45,424 bases of DNA, from contig JADDPH010000037.1 in NCBI GenBank assembly GCA_016781925.1, forward strand, positions 1 through 45,424. The letters are read 5' to 3'. This document shows positions 17,455 to 25,868 of this stretch, piece by piece. Within the stretch, counting starts at the first letter, position 1. Every line of letters begins with the position of its first letter. This DNA is from Sphaerobacteraceae bacterium. Its GTDB lineage: Bacteria > Chloroflexota > Chloroflexia > Thermomicrobiales > UBA6265. The translations under genes were made by a program, and so were the position numbers. A model generated the notes under the pieces. The model worked only from the letters and a program-made list of their open reading frames with translations, was not told where the DNA came from and searched no databases.

Positions 17455-17490
17455 CCAAAAGCGGGCCGGGCCGTCTTGGCCCGCCCGACT
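17455..17490 (-). terminator. Hairpin with short T-run in the mfd leader
   Basis: On the minus strand a GGGC-GGGCC / GGCCC-GGCCC-type stem of about nine pairs with a single bulge and a five-base loop is followed by CTTTTGG. It starts a few bases after the predicted mfd transcription start, so it could attenuate mfd or be a stray terminator. Confidence 0.4.
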
Positions 17491-17499
17491 CATTCCTGG

Positions 17500-17508
17500 A
17501 GTCTAGCA
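17500..17508 (-). promoter_or_regulatory. Extended -10 element upstream of mfd
   Basis: TGCTAGACT on the minus strand, with -10 hexamer TAGACT at 17505-17500. It belongs to the recurring TGCTANNNT set. Predicted mfd leader is about 130 bases. Confidence 0.5.
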
Positions 17509-17601
17509 CGCGCTCACAGTTGCGCGGCCGCCGCAGCCGCGCCAAGATAGCGCGGCATTAGGAGCAAGGACGAGGCACGGACGACGTGCCGGAGGGCGCG
17601 G

Positions 17602-18240
17602 ATGGGAGGGCGATGGGCGTTCGCCGCGCTGGCGGCCGTCTCCGGCATCGGGGCGGCGTTCTTCGGCTGGATCGAGTGGGATCAGCGGACCGCGCCGCCA
17701 ATCGTGATCGAGGATCCCCGAGCGGACGCGACGATCGTCGTCGCGGTCGAGGGCGGGGTGGCGACGCCGGGAGTCTATGCCGTCTCCGCCAACGCTCGCG
17801 TGTATGAGGTGTTGGCTCAAGCAGGGGGCACGGTGAGTGGTGCAGACCTGGCCTCGGTCAATCCGGCGGCCCGGGTGCGCGACGGGGACCGCCTGATCGT
17901 GCCGCTCTTGCCCCCTACGCCGTCCGCCTTTCCCGGACCCCCGAAGGTGGAGCCAATCGGGTCCACGCTGACCGTGGCGGACGATGCGAGGTCTTCAACG
18001 GCGGGCCGCCCGGCCATGCCCACGCCCCCGGGAGGCGACGTACCGCCTATCGACATCAACACGGCCACGGTCGCGGAGCTCGACGGATTGCCCGGCATCG
18101 GCCCCGTGCTCGCCCAGCGCATCGTTGATTATCGGACGGAGCAGGGTCCGTTTAGCACCGTGGAGGAGTTGGCCGAGGTGCAGGGGATTTCCGAGAAGAT
18201 GGTGGACGAGTTGGGATCCCGGCTCATCGTCGGTTCATGA
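17602..18240 (+). CDS. comEA: ComEA-type DNA-binding competence protein
   Basis: 212 residues; ATG 17602 with GGAGG upstream. A membrane anchor lies at about 4-25 (WAFAALAAVSGIGAAFFGWI). An SLBB domain follows at about 48-104 (VEGGVATPGVYAV, then VRDGDRLIVPL), then a Pro/Thr-rich linker. The C-terminal helix-hairpin-helix DNA-binding domain (about 148-212) begins IDINTATVAELDGLPGIG. ComEA binds incoming double-stranded DNA outside the membrane and hands it to ComEC. Its stop overlaps the start of the adjoining comEC frame (TTCATGA), so the two were designed to be coupled. comEA itself looks intact although comEC is broken. Confidence 0.93.
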   Translation: MGGRWAFAALAAVSGIGAAFFGWIEWDQRTAPPIVIEDPRADATIVVAVEGGVATPGVYAVSANARVYEVLAQAGGTVSGADLASVNPAARVRDGDRLIVPLLPPTPSAFPGPPKVEPIGSTLTVADDARSSTAGRPAMPTPPGGDVPPIDINTATVAELDGLPGIGPVLAQRIVDYRTEQGPFSTVEELAEVQGISEKMVDELGSRLIVGS

Positions 18241-19697
18241 CCGGCCTCGCCATCGGTGCGGCCGTCCTGGTGGGCGCCGCGACCGACGCGTGGACCGTCG
18301 TGTTGTTGCTGAGCGGCACCGTTCTGAGTGGAGCGGCCATGCGCGGGCCGCGACAGATGGGTGCGGCTGCGGCGATCGCTGTCGGCCTCGCCGTCGGAGC
18401 TTGGAGGAGTGATCCCCCAATTTCGCCGGAGGCTCCCGATTGGATCGACATGGTATCGGCGCTCAGGGGCCGGGTGGACTCCATCCCTTCCTCAAATGGC
18501 CGTCGCCAGCACTTCGTCGTCCGAGTTGATGAAGCGGGACGAGCGGGCGGGACGGCTGCGGTAGCGGGCACCATCTGGGTCTCCGCTCCACTGCACCCGG
18601 CCCTGGAACGGGGGGATCGTGTCTGGTTGGTCGGAGACGTGCAGCGCGTCGAGGATCAGTCCTCCGGATTCCGGGGCAGCTTCCAATCGCGACGGGTGGA
18701 CGGGTTCATGGTCGCGGGCGCCGTTCGACGGGATGAGGCGTCGCGTCGGGGGTGGAGCACCATCGTCCAGATCTGAGGGGCGGTTGATCGCCGTCTGGCG
18801 AGCCTTGCCCCGGGTGACCCCGGGGCACTCCTTGCTGGGCTGGTTACCGACGACGACGGCGCGCTGTCGACCGAGAGGAAGAAGGCGTTCTTGCGAACGG
18901 GGACGAGCCATCTGACAGCCGTGAGCGGAAGTAATCTGGCTCTCCTGGTGACGATGGCGTCCACGCTGGGATCGGCAGCAGGCTGGCGGCGCCGATGGGC
19001 GTGGCAAGCGACCACCCTGGCCGCGGTTTGGGGCTACGCGGTCCTGGTCGGCCTCGATCCACCGGCGATGCGAGCGGCGCTTGTGGCGACGGGCGGGGTG
19101 CTGGCGGTGCGGGTTGACCGGCGGCCGGACTACCCAACGCTGCTCACATTGGCGGCAGCGCTCATGGTGGTGGTTCAGCCCGCAGATCTCTGGTCGCTCT
19201 CTTTTCAGCTCTCGTTTGCCTCATCCCTAGCGCTGGCGACGGTCCTGCCCGGGTTCCGACCGGCGGGCGTGGCGGGGTGGGTGGCCGCGGCGGTGGTCGG
19301 AACGCTGGTGGCCGAGCTCGCGACCTTGCCGATGCTACTGCCCGTAAACGGGTCAATCTCCCTGGTGAGCGTGCCCGCCAGTGTGCTGGTGGCCCCGTGG
19401 GTCGCCGTGACGTTCCCGCTCGCGGCGGTGGCGTCGGTCCTGGCATTTGTGTGGGCGCCGGCGGGGGATGCGTTAGGGGTCGTGGCCGGCGTCGGAGTAC
19501 GGCCGGTCCTCCTCGTTGTAGATGTTCTCGGCGGTATCGAGAAGGCGATTGTGCCAGTGGGGAGACCCGCCCCTGCCACAAGCCTCGCGCTCTGGGTCGC
19601 CGTGGCCCTCGTGTTGGGAGGGCTCAGCGCGGACGGGAGGACGTGGGCGCGCCGGTGCCTTCGGGCGGTCCCATTCCGGAGAGTGGCCGGACGTTGA
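18237..19697 (+). pseudogene. comEC: ComEC-like DNA channel protein interrupted by in-frame TGA
   Basis: One reading frame of 486 codons interrupted only by TGA at 18774-18776. Before it: N-terminal membrane helices and a DUF4131/OB-like domain (about residues 1-179). After it, in the same frame, the family sequence continues without gap (LASLAPGDPGALLAGLV, then FLRTGTSHLTAVSGSNLALL, the ComEC core motif) and about seven further helices. A single C-to-T change (CGA to TGA) explains it. The C-terminal metallo-beta-lactamase domain of many ComEC proteins is absent. ComEC transports single-stranded DNA across the membrane. Likely a recent nonsense mutation or sequencing error; two separate fragments may be translated. 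Confidence 0.82.
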
Positions 19698-19723
19698 CAG
19701 GCTCTCGACGTGAAGGGTATCGT
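19694..19723 (+). promoter_or_regulatory. tRNA-Glu promoter
   Basis: TTGACA (19694-19699), 18-base spacer, TATCGT (19718-19723), 12 bases before the tRNA. The comEC stop codon lies within the -35. Confidence 0.6.
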
Positions 19724-19735
19724 TTCGGCGTCGCC

Positions 19736-19812
19736 GCCCCCATAGTCTAGCGGCCCAGGACGTCACCCTTTCAAGGTGAAGATCGCGGGTTCGAATCCCG
19801 CTGGGGGTACCA
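19736..19812 (+). tRNA. tRNA-Glu (UUC)
   Basis: 77 bases including an encoded CCA. Acceptor GCCCCCA pairs with TGGGGGT; the anticodon stem TCACC/GGTGA encloses loop CTTTCAA with anticodon TTC; the T arm GCGGG-TTCGAAT-CCCGC is perfect. Confidence 0.95.
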
Positions 19813-19977
19813 GACGGGCGCTGTAACAACCGCCCAGGCCGGCCGAATGGCGTTGTTCCGTGCCCATGTGAATCGCGCTGGACCGCGAACGAGCATGTGA
19901 GAGAGTTGGTAGGGTGGCGTCCTCCTCCGTAAATGGCACCCGTTGCCGACCTAAAGCTGGCCCTACGGGGTTAGCTA

Positions 19978-20407
19978 GCGCGCGGCCGAGTCCTTGCTGC
20001 CCCATCACGTGCCCGTGCGGTACCGCGGCGCCCGCTCCTTCGGGCCGGCGAGTCACCCCCTGTTGACCCCGGAGACCTTCTCCTAGTTGCACCGACTCCG
20101 GACCGACGAGGTGCTTCACGTCTACCTCATTGATCTGGTTGAGATGCTCCAACCCGTGGAGGACGGCTCCGGTCGGAGGATTCACCTCGGTAGCGACATC
20201 GGGCGAGGGCTTGCACTCCAGGTGCTGGCGCCCCGAGGAGGGGTGTGGCAAGGCGCCCGGCTCTTTCCACAGGGCCACCACGCGCCGCTCGGGACGATGA
20301 TGGCGCCGGAGTGCGACGTCGCCGGAACCGAGTCAGGTGATCGGAACCTGCGACAGCGCTGGTGGCCCGCTGTGGGGAAGATCATCGACCTCCTGGACCA
20401 GTACTGA
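19978..20407 (+). pseudogene. Decayed cupin_5 (DUF985) family gene
   Basis: The translation after TTG 20087 (LHRLRTDEVLHVYL, then GGVWQGARLFPQGHHAPLG and MMAPECD) is recognisable DUF985/cupin_5 sequence, containing the HRLRTDE strand and the GVWQ-R region. The same frame upstream reads LLTPETFS, the expected preceding family segment, followed by a TAG at 20084-20086. Another in-frame TAG occurs near the left end, and the family's N-terminal part is missing or unrecognisable. This is a pseudogene remnant; nothing indicates expression. It lies just downstream of tRNA-Glu. From 19813 to 19977 and 20408 to 20602 I see no gene. Confidence 0.65.
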
Positions 20408-20602
20408 CCGCCTCGGGGAGCCCAGCCGCCAAGGATCCCAGAAGGTGCTTCCGCAAGAGTCGCACGGTGGGGTTGTAGCACTCAGCTCGAGGCGGAACGG
20501 GCGCAAGCGTCCTCCCGGTGCGCGCAGTCCTCCCCCCGTCGGGACTTTTCGCGCGTCTTCCAAAGGGGCCGATCTCATCCTGTCGGGACAACGACGGCTC
20601 AA

Positions 20603-20839
20603 TCAGTCGGACGTGGGATCGGGTAGGAGACTCACGCCAGCCGCCTCAAGCTGGCGGGCGATGCGGTGATTGTTGATGGTGATCAGATCGGCCGCACGCT
20701 GGAAGGCAATTTGAGCGGTGAGTCGAAGCAGATCGCCGTAGGGTCCAAGGTTTTCGACATCCTCTTGAGCCTGATCGAGCGCATCCATGCGCTGCCGAAT
20801 CTCCTCCTGCAGCTCGTCGTGGGTGAGTCCAAGGGTCAC
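20603..20839 (-). CDS. Small helical protein of unknown function
   Basis: 78 residues; not recognised. GTG start at 20839 with AAAGGAG about six bases upstream, one of the best ribosome binding sites in the window. The protein is largely helical and polar: Asp/Glu/Gln-rich residues 7-30 (DELQEEIRQRM), then a more hydrophobic helix (about 38-55). There is no signal peptide, membrane segment or cysteine, so it is probably cytoplasmic. A possible -10 (TACAAT, 20931-20926) lies about 85 bases upstream. It is a single gene, divergent from the nucleotidyltransferase. The good site and normal codon use make it a real gene rather than a shadow. Confidence 0.65.
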   Translation of the reverse strand: MTLGLTHDELQEEIRQRMDALDQAQEDVENLGPYGDLLRLTAQIAFQRAADLITINNHRIARQLEAAGVSLLPDPTSD

Positions 20840-20984
20840 TGGTGGCTCCTTTGGGCGTTGGATCCCGGCTGGTCAGAGAAACCCAGGGGCGCTCCGCCGG
20901 GGTTCAGGTCTTGCGCCGGTGGTAGATTGTAGCGTCGACGTGGGGACGCCCTCGTCGTGAGGGTGGGGCAGTGGGGGAGCATTC

Positions 20985-21959
20985 GTGGACATCATCTTAC
21001 CGGCGGCGGGATTGGGGACGCGACTGCGACCGCAGACCTGGAGCAAGCCGAAGCCGCTGGTCGCGGTGGCAGGCAAGCCGATGCTGGCGCATGTGCTGGA
21101 TCGAGTGATGCCGCTCAACCCGAGCAAACTCGTTTTTATCACTGGCTTCCTGGGCGATCAGCTCGAGGCTTGGGCGCGGGACCACTATGATGTCCCGCTC
21201 GCCTTTGTCGAGCAACCGCAGATGCTCGGGCAGAGCGACGCGATTGTCAGAACTCGGGGCGTCGTTGAGGGAGATGGCTTGATGCTCTTTCCCGACGCGC
21301 TCTTCGAGGCCGACTTTTCAATTCTGAGCGAGACCGACGCCGACGGAGTGATGTTCACCAAGGAGGTCGAAGATCCGTCGGCGCTCGGGGTTGCGGTGGT
21401 GGAGAACGCCCGGATTGTGAAGCTGGTCGAGAAGCCGCAGGAGCCCGTCTCCAATCTGGCCGTCATCGGAATCTACTACTTCAAGCGGATGACGGAACTC
21501 TACGCCGCGATCGACGAGCAGATCGCGCGGGGGATCAAGCTCAAAAACGAGTACTTCATCGCCGATGCCATCCAGCTCATGATCGACGGCGGCGCGAGGA
21601 TCGTCACCGCACCGGTGACGGCGTGGGAGGACTGTGGTAGCGCCGAATCGTTGCTGGCGACGAACCGGTATCTGCTCGACCGGCAGGGAACCTCGCAGGC
21701 GAGCCGGGACGGGGCGGTGATCGTGGAGCCGTCGATCGTGGCGGAGGACGCGGTGCTGGAGCGGGCAGTGGTGGGGCCATACGCCAGCATCGGGTGGGGC
21801 GTGACGGTTCGGGACGCGGTGGTGCGGGACGCGATCGTAGAAGACGGGGCGACGATCGAGACGGCGGTGGTGGAGCACGCCATCGTCGGACGGAAGGCGC
21901 AGGTCCGCGGGCGGGCGGCGCGGCTCAATGTTGGAGATACGAGCGTGGTCGAGCTGTGA
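20985..21959 (+). CDS. Sugar-phosphate nucleotidyltransferase
   Basis: 324 residues; GTG 20985 with GGGGGAG upstream. The N-terminal NTP-transferase domain carries LPAAGLGTRLRPQTWSKPKP, the G-x-G-T-R-x6-PKP nucleotide-binding signature at about residues 6-25. Residues about 240-320 form left-handed beta-helix hexapeptide repeats (IVEPSIVAEDAVLE, IVEDGATIETAVV). It activates a sugar-1-phosphate with NTP, most like glucose-1-phosphate thymidylyl- or uridylyltransferase or the archaeal GlmU-like type; the substrate cannot be set from sequence. Its TGA overlaps the GTG of prmA. Confidence 0.87.
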   Translation: MDIILPAAGLGTRLRPQTWSKPKPLVAVAGKPMLAHVLDRVMPLNPSKLVFITGFLGDQLEAWARDHYDVPLAFVEQPQMLGQSDAIVRTRGVVEGDGLMLFPDALFEADFSILSETDADGVMFTKEVEDPSALGVAVVENARIVKLVEKPQEPVSNLAVIGIYYFKRMTELYAAIDEQIARGIKLKNEYFIADAIQLMIDGGARIVTAPVTAWEDCGSAESLLATNRYLLDRQGTSQASRDGAVIVEPSIVAEDAVLERAVVGPYASIGWGVTVRDAVVRDAIVEDGATIETAVVEHAIVGRKAQVRGRAARLNVGDTSVVEL

Positions 21960-22906
21960 CGGAAGGAACGAGCGAGGAGATGGGGGCTGACGCCGAGTGG
22001 CTGGAATTGGCCGTGGAGGTGGACGCCGAGGCCGTTGAACCGGTGACGGAACTGCTCGCCCGCTACGGTTACAACGAGGGCGTTGTCATCGAGGAGCCGT
22101 TTACCCAGGACCCCGACGGTGACAACCTCGCGGTTGATCCCTCGCGCCCGTTCACGATCCGCACCTTCGTGACGGTGGCCGACCTTCGCTCGGAAACGCT
22201 GGATGAGATCCGGCGGGCGCTGTGGCACCTCGGGCAGCTCCGGAGTGTTGGGGATCTCACCGTCACACCACGACGGGAGGAGGACTGGGCCAACGCCTGG
22301 AAGGAGCACTACCGGGTCCACCGGGTGGGCGAGCGGGTGGTGGTTCGGCCTCCGTGGCACGGTTACGACCCCGCTTCAGGTGAGGTGGTCGTGGAGTTGG
22401 ACCCCGGGATGGCGTTTGGCACGGGGCTGCATCCATCCACGAAACTCAGCATGCTGGCCTTGGAGGAGGAGATCCGGGAGAGCGGACGTGTTCTCGACGT
22501 GGGGACCGGGTCCGGCGTCCTGGCGATCGCGGCGGTCCTGCTCGGCGCCTCACGCGTGGACGCGGTCGACATTGAGCCGGTCGCGGTGAGGTCCACCCGG
22601 GAGAACGCTGATCGCAATGGGGTCGGTGACCGCATTCGCGTCGAGCAGGGCAGTGTCGGTCCAGGTGAGCCTTTCGAGGGCACGTATGATCTCATCCTAG
22701 CTAACATCATCGCCCGTGTCCTGGTCGAGTTAGCCTCGGGGATTACGGCAGCCGTGGCCGTGGGAGGATCGTTGGTGCTGAGCGGCATCATCGAGAGCCG
22801 TGAACCGGCGGTGCGGCGGGCGTTCGAGGCGAATGGGCTGGTCTTTCAGCGCCGATCCCAGATCGAGGATTGGGTGGCTCTCGTCTACCGTCGGGAAGCC
22901 GCGTAG
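21956..22906 (+). CDS. prmA: Ribosomal protein L11 methyltransferase
   Basis: 316 residues from GTG 21956, which overlaps the stop of the preceding gene by four bases (GTGA), so it is translationally coupled; the ATG at 21980 is an alternative. PrmA transfers methyl groups from S-adenosylmethionine to L11. The N-terminal substrate-recognition domain begins WLELAVEVDAEAVEP. GMAFGTGLHPSTKL is the PrmA hallmark. The SAM-binding motif VLDVGTGSGVLAIAA follows near residue 180, and LILANIIARVL matches the NxxA/motif IV region. Full length. The link to the sugar nucleotidyltransferase seems to be only a transcriptional one. Confidence 0.94.
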   Translation: MTEGTSEEMGADAEWLELAVEVDAEAVEPVTELLARYGYNEGVVIEEPFTQDPDGDNLAVDPSRPFTIRTFVTVADLRSETLDEIRRALWHLGQLRSVGDLTVTPRREEDWANAWKEHYRVHRVGERVVVRPPWHGYDPASGEVVVELDPGMAFGTGLHPSTKLSMLALEEEIRESGRVLDVGTGSGVLAIAAVLLGASRVDAVDIEPVAVRSTRENADRNGVGDRIRVEQGSVGPGEPFEGTYDLILANIIARVLVELASGITAAVAVGGSLVLSGIIESREPAVRRAFEANGLVFQRRSQIEDWVALVYRREAA

Positions 22907-23029
22907 TCTTGTCTTGCCCCTCCCCAGAGGGGAAAGCGCGGCTGCTAACTGCCTGAGGACGTGGGACGGGCGAGGGCGTTGGTCGATGCGGTGGCTGGTG
23001 GGCTGCTTGCGGGCCTGAAGCCACCGCCA

Positions 23030-23082
23030 TGCTAAACTTGACCTATTGTGGACGCCGCTGCCCGACTTGGGCTGGCGGCGTC
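23030..23082 (+). promoter_or_regulatory. Extended -10 and leader hairpin before the DUF512 gene
   Basis: TGCTAAACT (23030-23038) fits the recurring extended -10. GACGCCGC (23051-23058) pairs with GCGGCGTC (23075-23082), with an inner GCCC/GGGC stem. This hairpin would start a few bases into the transcript. 22907-23029 contains only a small CCCCTC/GAGGGG inverted repeat after prmA; 23083-23166 holds nothing I recognise. Confidence 0.45.
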
Positions 23083-23166
23083 TTGGTGATGGCCGTCAGG
23101 TCTCCCCGTTGGGAGCATGGGTGACCTCGCCGCTTGGAATCGTGGTTGTCGTCTGGAAGAACACCA

Positions 23167-24594
23167 ATGCCGATTGTCAGCCCACTTAGTCATCGTCGTG
23201 TGGATCTTGCCCCGGAGACGCCGGGGCTCGTCGAAGCGGTCGCCCCGGGGTCGTTCGCCGACGAGATCGGGATCGAAGCAGGGGACCGCGTTCTCTCGGT
23301 TAATGGCCGGTCCCTGGAAGATGCGCTCGATTTCCACTTTCATGCTCAGGGAGAGGAAGCGGTCGTCGAGGTGGCCCGGGCCGGGGTGGCCACACGGTAC
23401 GAGTTGGAGTTGGAAGGCGACGAATTCTGGGGTGTCACCTTCGCCGATCCGACGTTCGACGGTGTGCGCATCTGCGAGAACGCCTGCCCATTCTGCTTCA
23501 TCAAGCAGATCCCGAAGGGGATGCGCCGCTCTCTCTACGTGATGGACGATGACTACCGCTACTCGATGCTGTATGGCAGCTTCGTGACCCTGACCAACCT
23601 CACCGAGGAGGATTGGCAGCGGATCGAGGAGCAGCACATCAGCCCGATGCACGTCTCCGTCCACAGCACGAATCCAGAGTTGCGGGTGGCATTAGTGGGT
23701 AACCCCAAGGGTGGTCGGATCATGGAGGATCTGGCCCGCTTGGAACGGGCAGGGATCGACTTTCACGCCCAGTTGGTGCTCTGCCCGGGCGTCAATGACG
23801 GCGAGGAGATGGACCGCAGCCTGGAGGATCTGGCGAGCTTTGGCGATCGGCTTCTCTCCATCGCCGGGGTGCCGGTTGGTCTGACCCGGCACGGGCTGGA
23901 GCGCCAGAGCAAGCAGCTGCGCCTCTCGCGGACCTGCATGCGGGTGTTGCCCGGGAAGCAGATTGATGTGCGCCGCTACGAGCCTTCCGAGGCTGAGGCG
24001 GTGATTGACCAGGCAGAGCGCTGGCAGGAGCGGTTCCAGCGGGAGCGCGGGAGCACCTTCTTCCATCTGGGGGACGAGTTCTATCTGATGACCGGGCGCC
24101 AGGTGCCTCCGGCGAATGTCTACGATGGGTTCCCCCAGATTGAGGACGGCATCGGCATCACCCGCCACTTTCTGGAGAACCTGGATGCCTACCTACGGCG
24201 CTCACGGGCAGGGGTGCTGGATGGGGCAATGGGAACTGTTGCCTGTGGCACGTTGATCGGCCCGACGATGCGCGCAGCAGTGGATCGGTTCAACGCTCGA
24301 ACCGGCGCCGTGCTCGAGGTCGTTCCTGTGGAGAACCGCTACCTCGGATCCGAGATCAACGTCTCCGGTCTGCTCACCGGGCAGGATCTGCTCATGGAGC
24401 TAGAGCGCCGGCCCGCCAGAGGACCCCTCTACATCTCCGATCGGATGCTGTCCCATCGGACGCAGACGTTGCTTGATGACTACCGGGTCGACGATGTGAG
24501 CCTTGCCCTGAAACGGCCGGTTTTGCCGGCTGGAACAATGAGCGAGGTGGCCCGAGATCTCCGGGTGCGAACGCGGCGCCAGCGGGCGGCGTAG
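23167..24594 (+). CDS. DUF512 protein with PDZ and radical-SAM-like Fe-S motif
   Basis: 475 residues from ATG 23167. An N-terminal PDZ domain (about 15-80) contains VEAVAPGSFADEIGIEAGD. A cysteine motif C-x3-C-x2-C follows (Cys103, Cys107, Cys110; ICENACPFCF). The DUF512 part continues with MHVSVHSTNPELR and CPGVNDGEEM. The family is widespread in Gram-positive and related bacteria and is described as a putative Fe-S oxidoreductase/radical SAM enzyme of unknown substrate, often beside the GTPase gene der. That neighbour is absent here. The DUF167 gene follows at once, so the two are probably one operon. Confidence 0.88.
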   Translation: MPIVSPLSHRRVDLAPETPGLVEAVAPGSFADEIGIEAGDRVLSVNGRSLEDALDFHFHAQGEEAVVEVARAGVATRYELELEGDEFWGVTFADPTFDGVRICENACPFCFIKQIPKGMRRSLYVMDDDYRYSMLYGSFVTLTNLTEEDWQRIEEQHISPMHVSVHSTNPELRVALVGNPKGGRIMEDLARLERAGIDFHAQLVLCPGVNDGEEMDRSLEDLASFGDRLLSIAGVPVGLTRHGLERQSKQLRLSRTCMRVLPGKQIDVRRYEPSEAEAVIDQAERWQERFQRERGSTFFHLGDEFYLMTGRQVPPANVYDGFPQIEDGIGITRHFLENLDAYLRRSRAGVLDGAMGTVACGTLIGPTMRAAVDRFNARTGAVLEVVPVENRYLGSEINVSGLLTGQDLLMELERRPARGPLYISDRMLSHRTQTLLDDYRVDDVSLALKRPVLPAGTMSEVARDLRVRTRRQRAA

Positions 24595-24641
24595 TGGCCG
24601 GGTCGATCCGCGCGCACGGTTGCCGGGATGAGGGGAAGCCG

Positions 24642-24977
24642 GTGCTGAACCATGAGGCTTCTCCCACGGCGGTAGTGGGCGCCTTGAACGTCCATGTGGA
24701 GGGGGCCGTCGTGGCGATCGTGGTCGTGCCGCGTTCTGGCATCACCGGGTTTGCCGGGTTGGAGAGTGACGCGATCCGGGTCCGGCTGGCGGCGCCCCCG
24801 GTGGATGGATCGGCCAATGCAGCCCTCATTCGGTTTCTCGCTCGAGCCCTCGACGTGCTGCGTTCGCAAGTCAGGATCGTGAGCGGGGAACACGGGCGCC
24901 GGAAGCGGGTCCTGTTTGTCGGAATGAGCCAAGAAGAACTGGGCCAACGCCTGCACACCGCTGGAGCAGTGCGCTAG
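24642..24977 (+). CDS. DUF167 (YggU) family protein
   Basis: 111 residues from GTG 24642, which has GAGGGGAAG six bases upstream; an alternative GTG at 24594 overlaps the stop of the DUF512 gene and would give 127 residues. The family core is seen in AIVVVPRSGITG, VRLAAPPVDGSAN and ANAALIRFLARAL, with the basic segment near VSGEHGRRKRVL. DUF167 proteins are small, soluble and of unknown role. The last four bases overlap the 3' end of the convergent GT2 gene. Confidence 0.85.
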   Translation: MLNHEASPTAVVGALNVHVEGAVVAIVVVPRSGITGFAGLESDAIRVRLAAPPVDGSANAALIRFLARALDVLRSQVRIVSGEHGRRKRVLFVGMSQEELGQRLHTAGAVR

Positions 24978-25861
24978 CGTCGGCGGCGGACCCAACGAAT
25001 GAGCGTCGCCGTAGCGAGTGAACCCAACAGAGAGGCAAGACCGACGCCGGCATCGCCGAGAAGGTAGCGGGCTCGGGGGCGCGGCGCGGACGCGGGTGGA
25101 TCATACTGGTGCATCCGCCACCAGAGGATGACCGTTTCCGACATGGCGCGGGCGATGACCCGACAGCTTCCACCGGTCGCCGTGCCGGCGACCCGGGGAT
25201 AGTGGTGGACGCCAACCTGCTGCAACGTGGCGCCCTGGCGCCGGGCTTTCGCCTGAATCTCGGTGTTGATGAGAGCTCCGGGCGCGGAGAGATCCATTGA
25301 ACGGATCAAGTCGCCGTTCAAGACCTTGAAGGCGCAGTCGATATCACGGAGATGAACGCCGAAGAGGATTCGCACGGCGACGTTGAAAATCTCCGCGTTG
25401 ACCCGGCGGTGGAAGGGGTCGTGCCGCTCCTTCCGAAAACCGGCCACCATGTCGAAGCGGTCGACAAACGGGCTGAGGAGGGCCAGATCCGCGAGGTCGA
25501 ACTGCCGGTCTGCATCCATGAACATGACGTGATCGCCACGGGAAGCGCGAAAGCCAGAGGTCAAGGCTCCGCCATACCCCCGGTTGACCGGATGGTGAAC
25601 GAGCTTGACCCGCGGATCGGCGACGGAGACGGATTCGACGATTGCCCGGGTCCCGTCCCGGCTCCCATCGTCTACAACGATAATCTCAAAATCATCTGAG
25701 AAGGCGGGCAGCACGGCAAGGGCCTGCTCGACAACGATCCCGATGTTGGCTTCTTCGTTGTGCGCGGGTAGCACGAGCGAGAGACTGCCAGGGAAGCGGA
25801 CCGGGATCGGCGTGAGTCGGCCGGTGAGGTCGTGTGGCCTCACTAGCCTAGGAGACGTCAT
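24974..25861 (-). CDS. GT2-family glycosyltransferase (polyprenyl-phosphate sugar synthase-like)
   Basis: 295 residues from ATG 25861. The GT-A fold is clear: SLVLPAHNEEANI, EIIVVDDGSRDGT for nucleotide binding, NRGYGGALTSGFR, and the DxD-type MFMDADRQFD. A C-terminal membrane helix (about 268-290) ends in a run of arginines. The plan matches dolichyl/undecaprenyl-phosphate mannose or glucose synthases that make lipid-linked sugars at the inner membrane face. It starts seven bases after the VanW gene stop and is the last gene of the fhaA-fhaB-vanW-GT2 unit. Confidence 0.88.
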   Translation of the reverse strand: MTSPRLVRPHDLTGRLTPIPVRFPGSLSLVLPAHNEEANIGIVVEQALAVLPAFSDDFEIIVVDDGSRDGTRAIVESVSVADPRVKLVHHPVNRGYGGALTSGFRASRGDHVMFMDADRQFDLADLALLSPFVDRFDMVAGFRKERHDPFHRRVNAEIFNVAVRILFGVHLRDIDCAFKVLNGDLIRSMDLSAPGALINTEIQAKARRQGATLQQVGVHHYPRVAGTATGGSCRVIARAMSETVILWWRMHQYDPPASAPRPRARYLLGDAGVGLASLLGSLATATLIRWVRRRR

Positions 25862-25868
25862 AGAAGCC

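Noticed and set aside
18774-18776. Selenocysteine or programmed read-through of the comEC TGA
   Set aside because: ComEC has no conserved Cys or Sec at this place (family usually has a basic or variable residue), and I see no clear SECIS-like hairpin directly after the codon.
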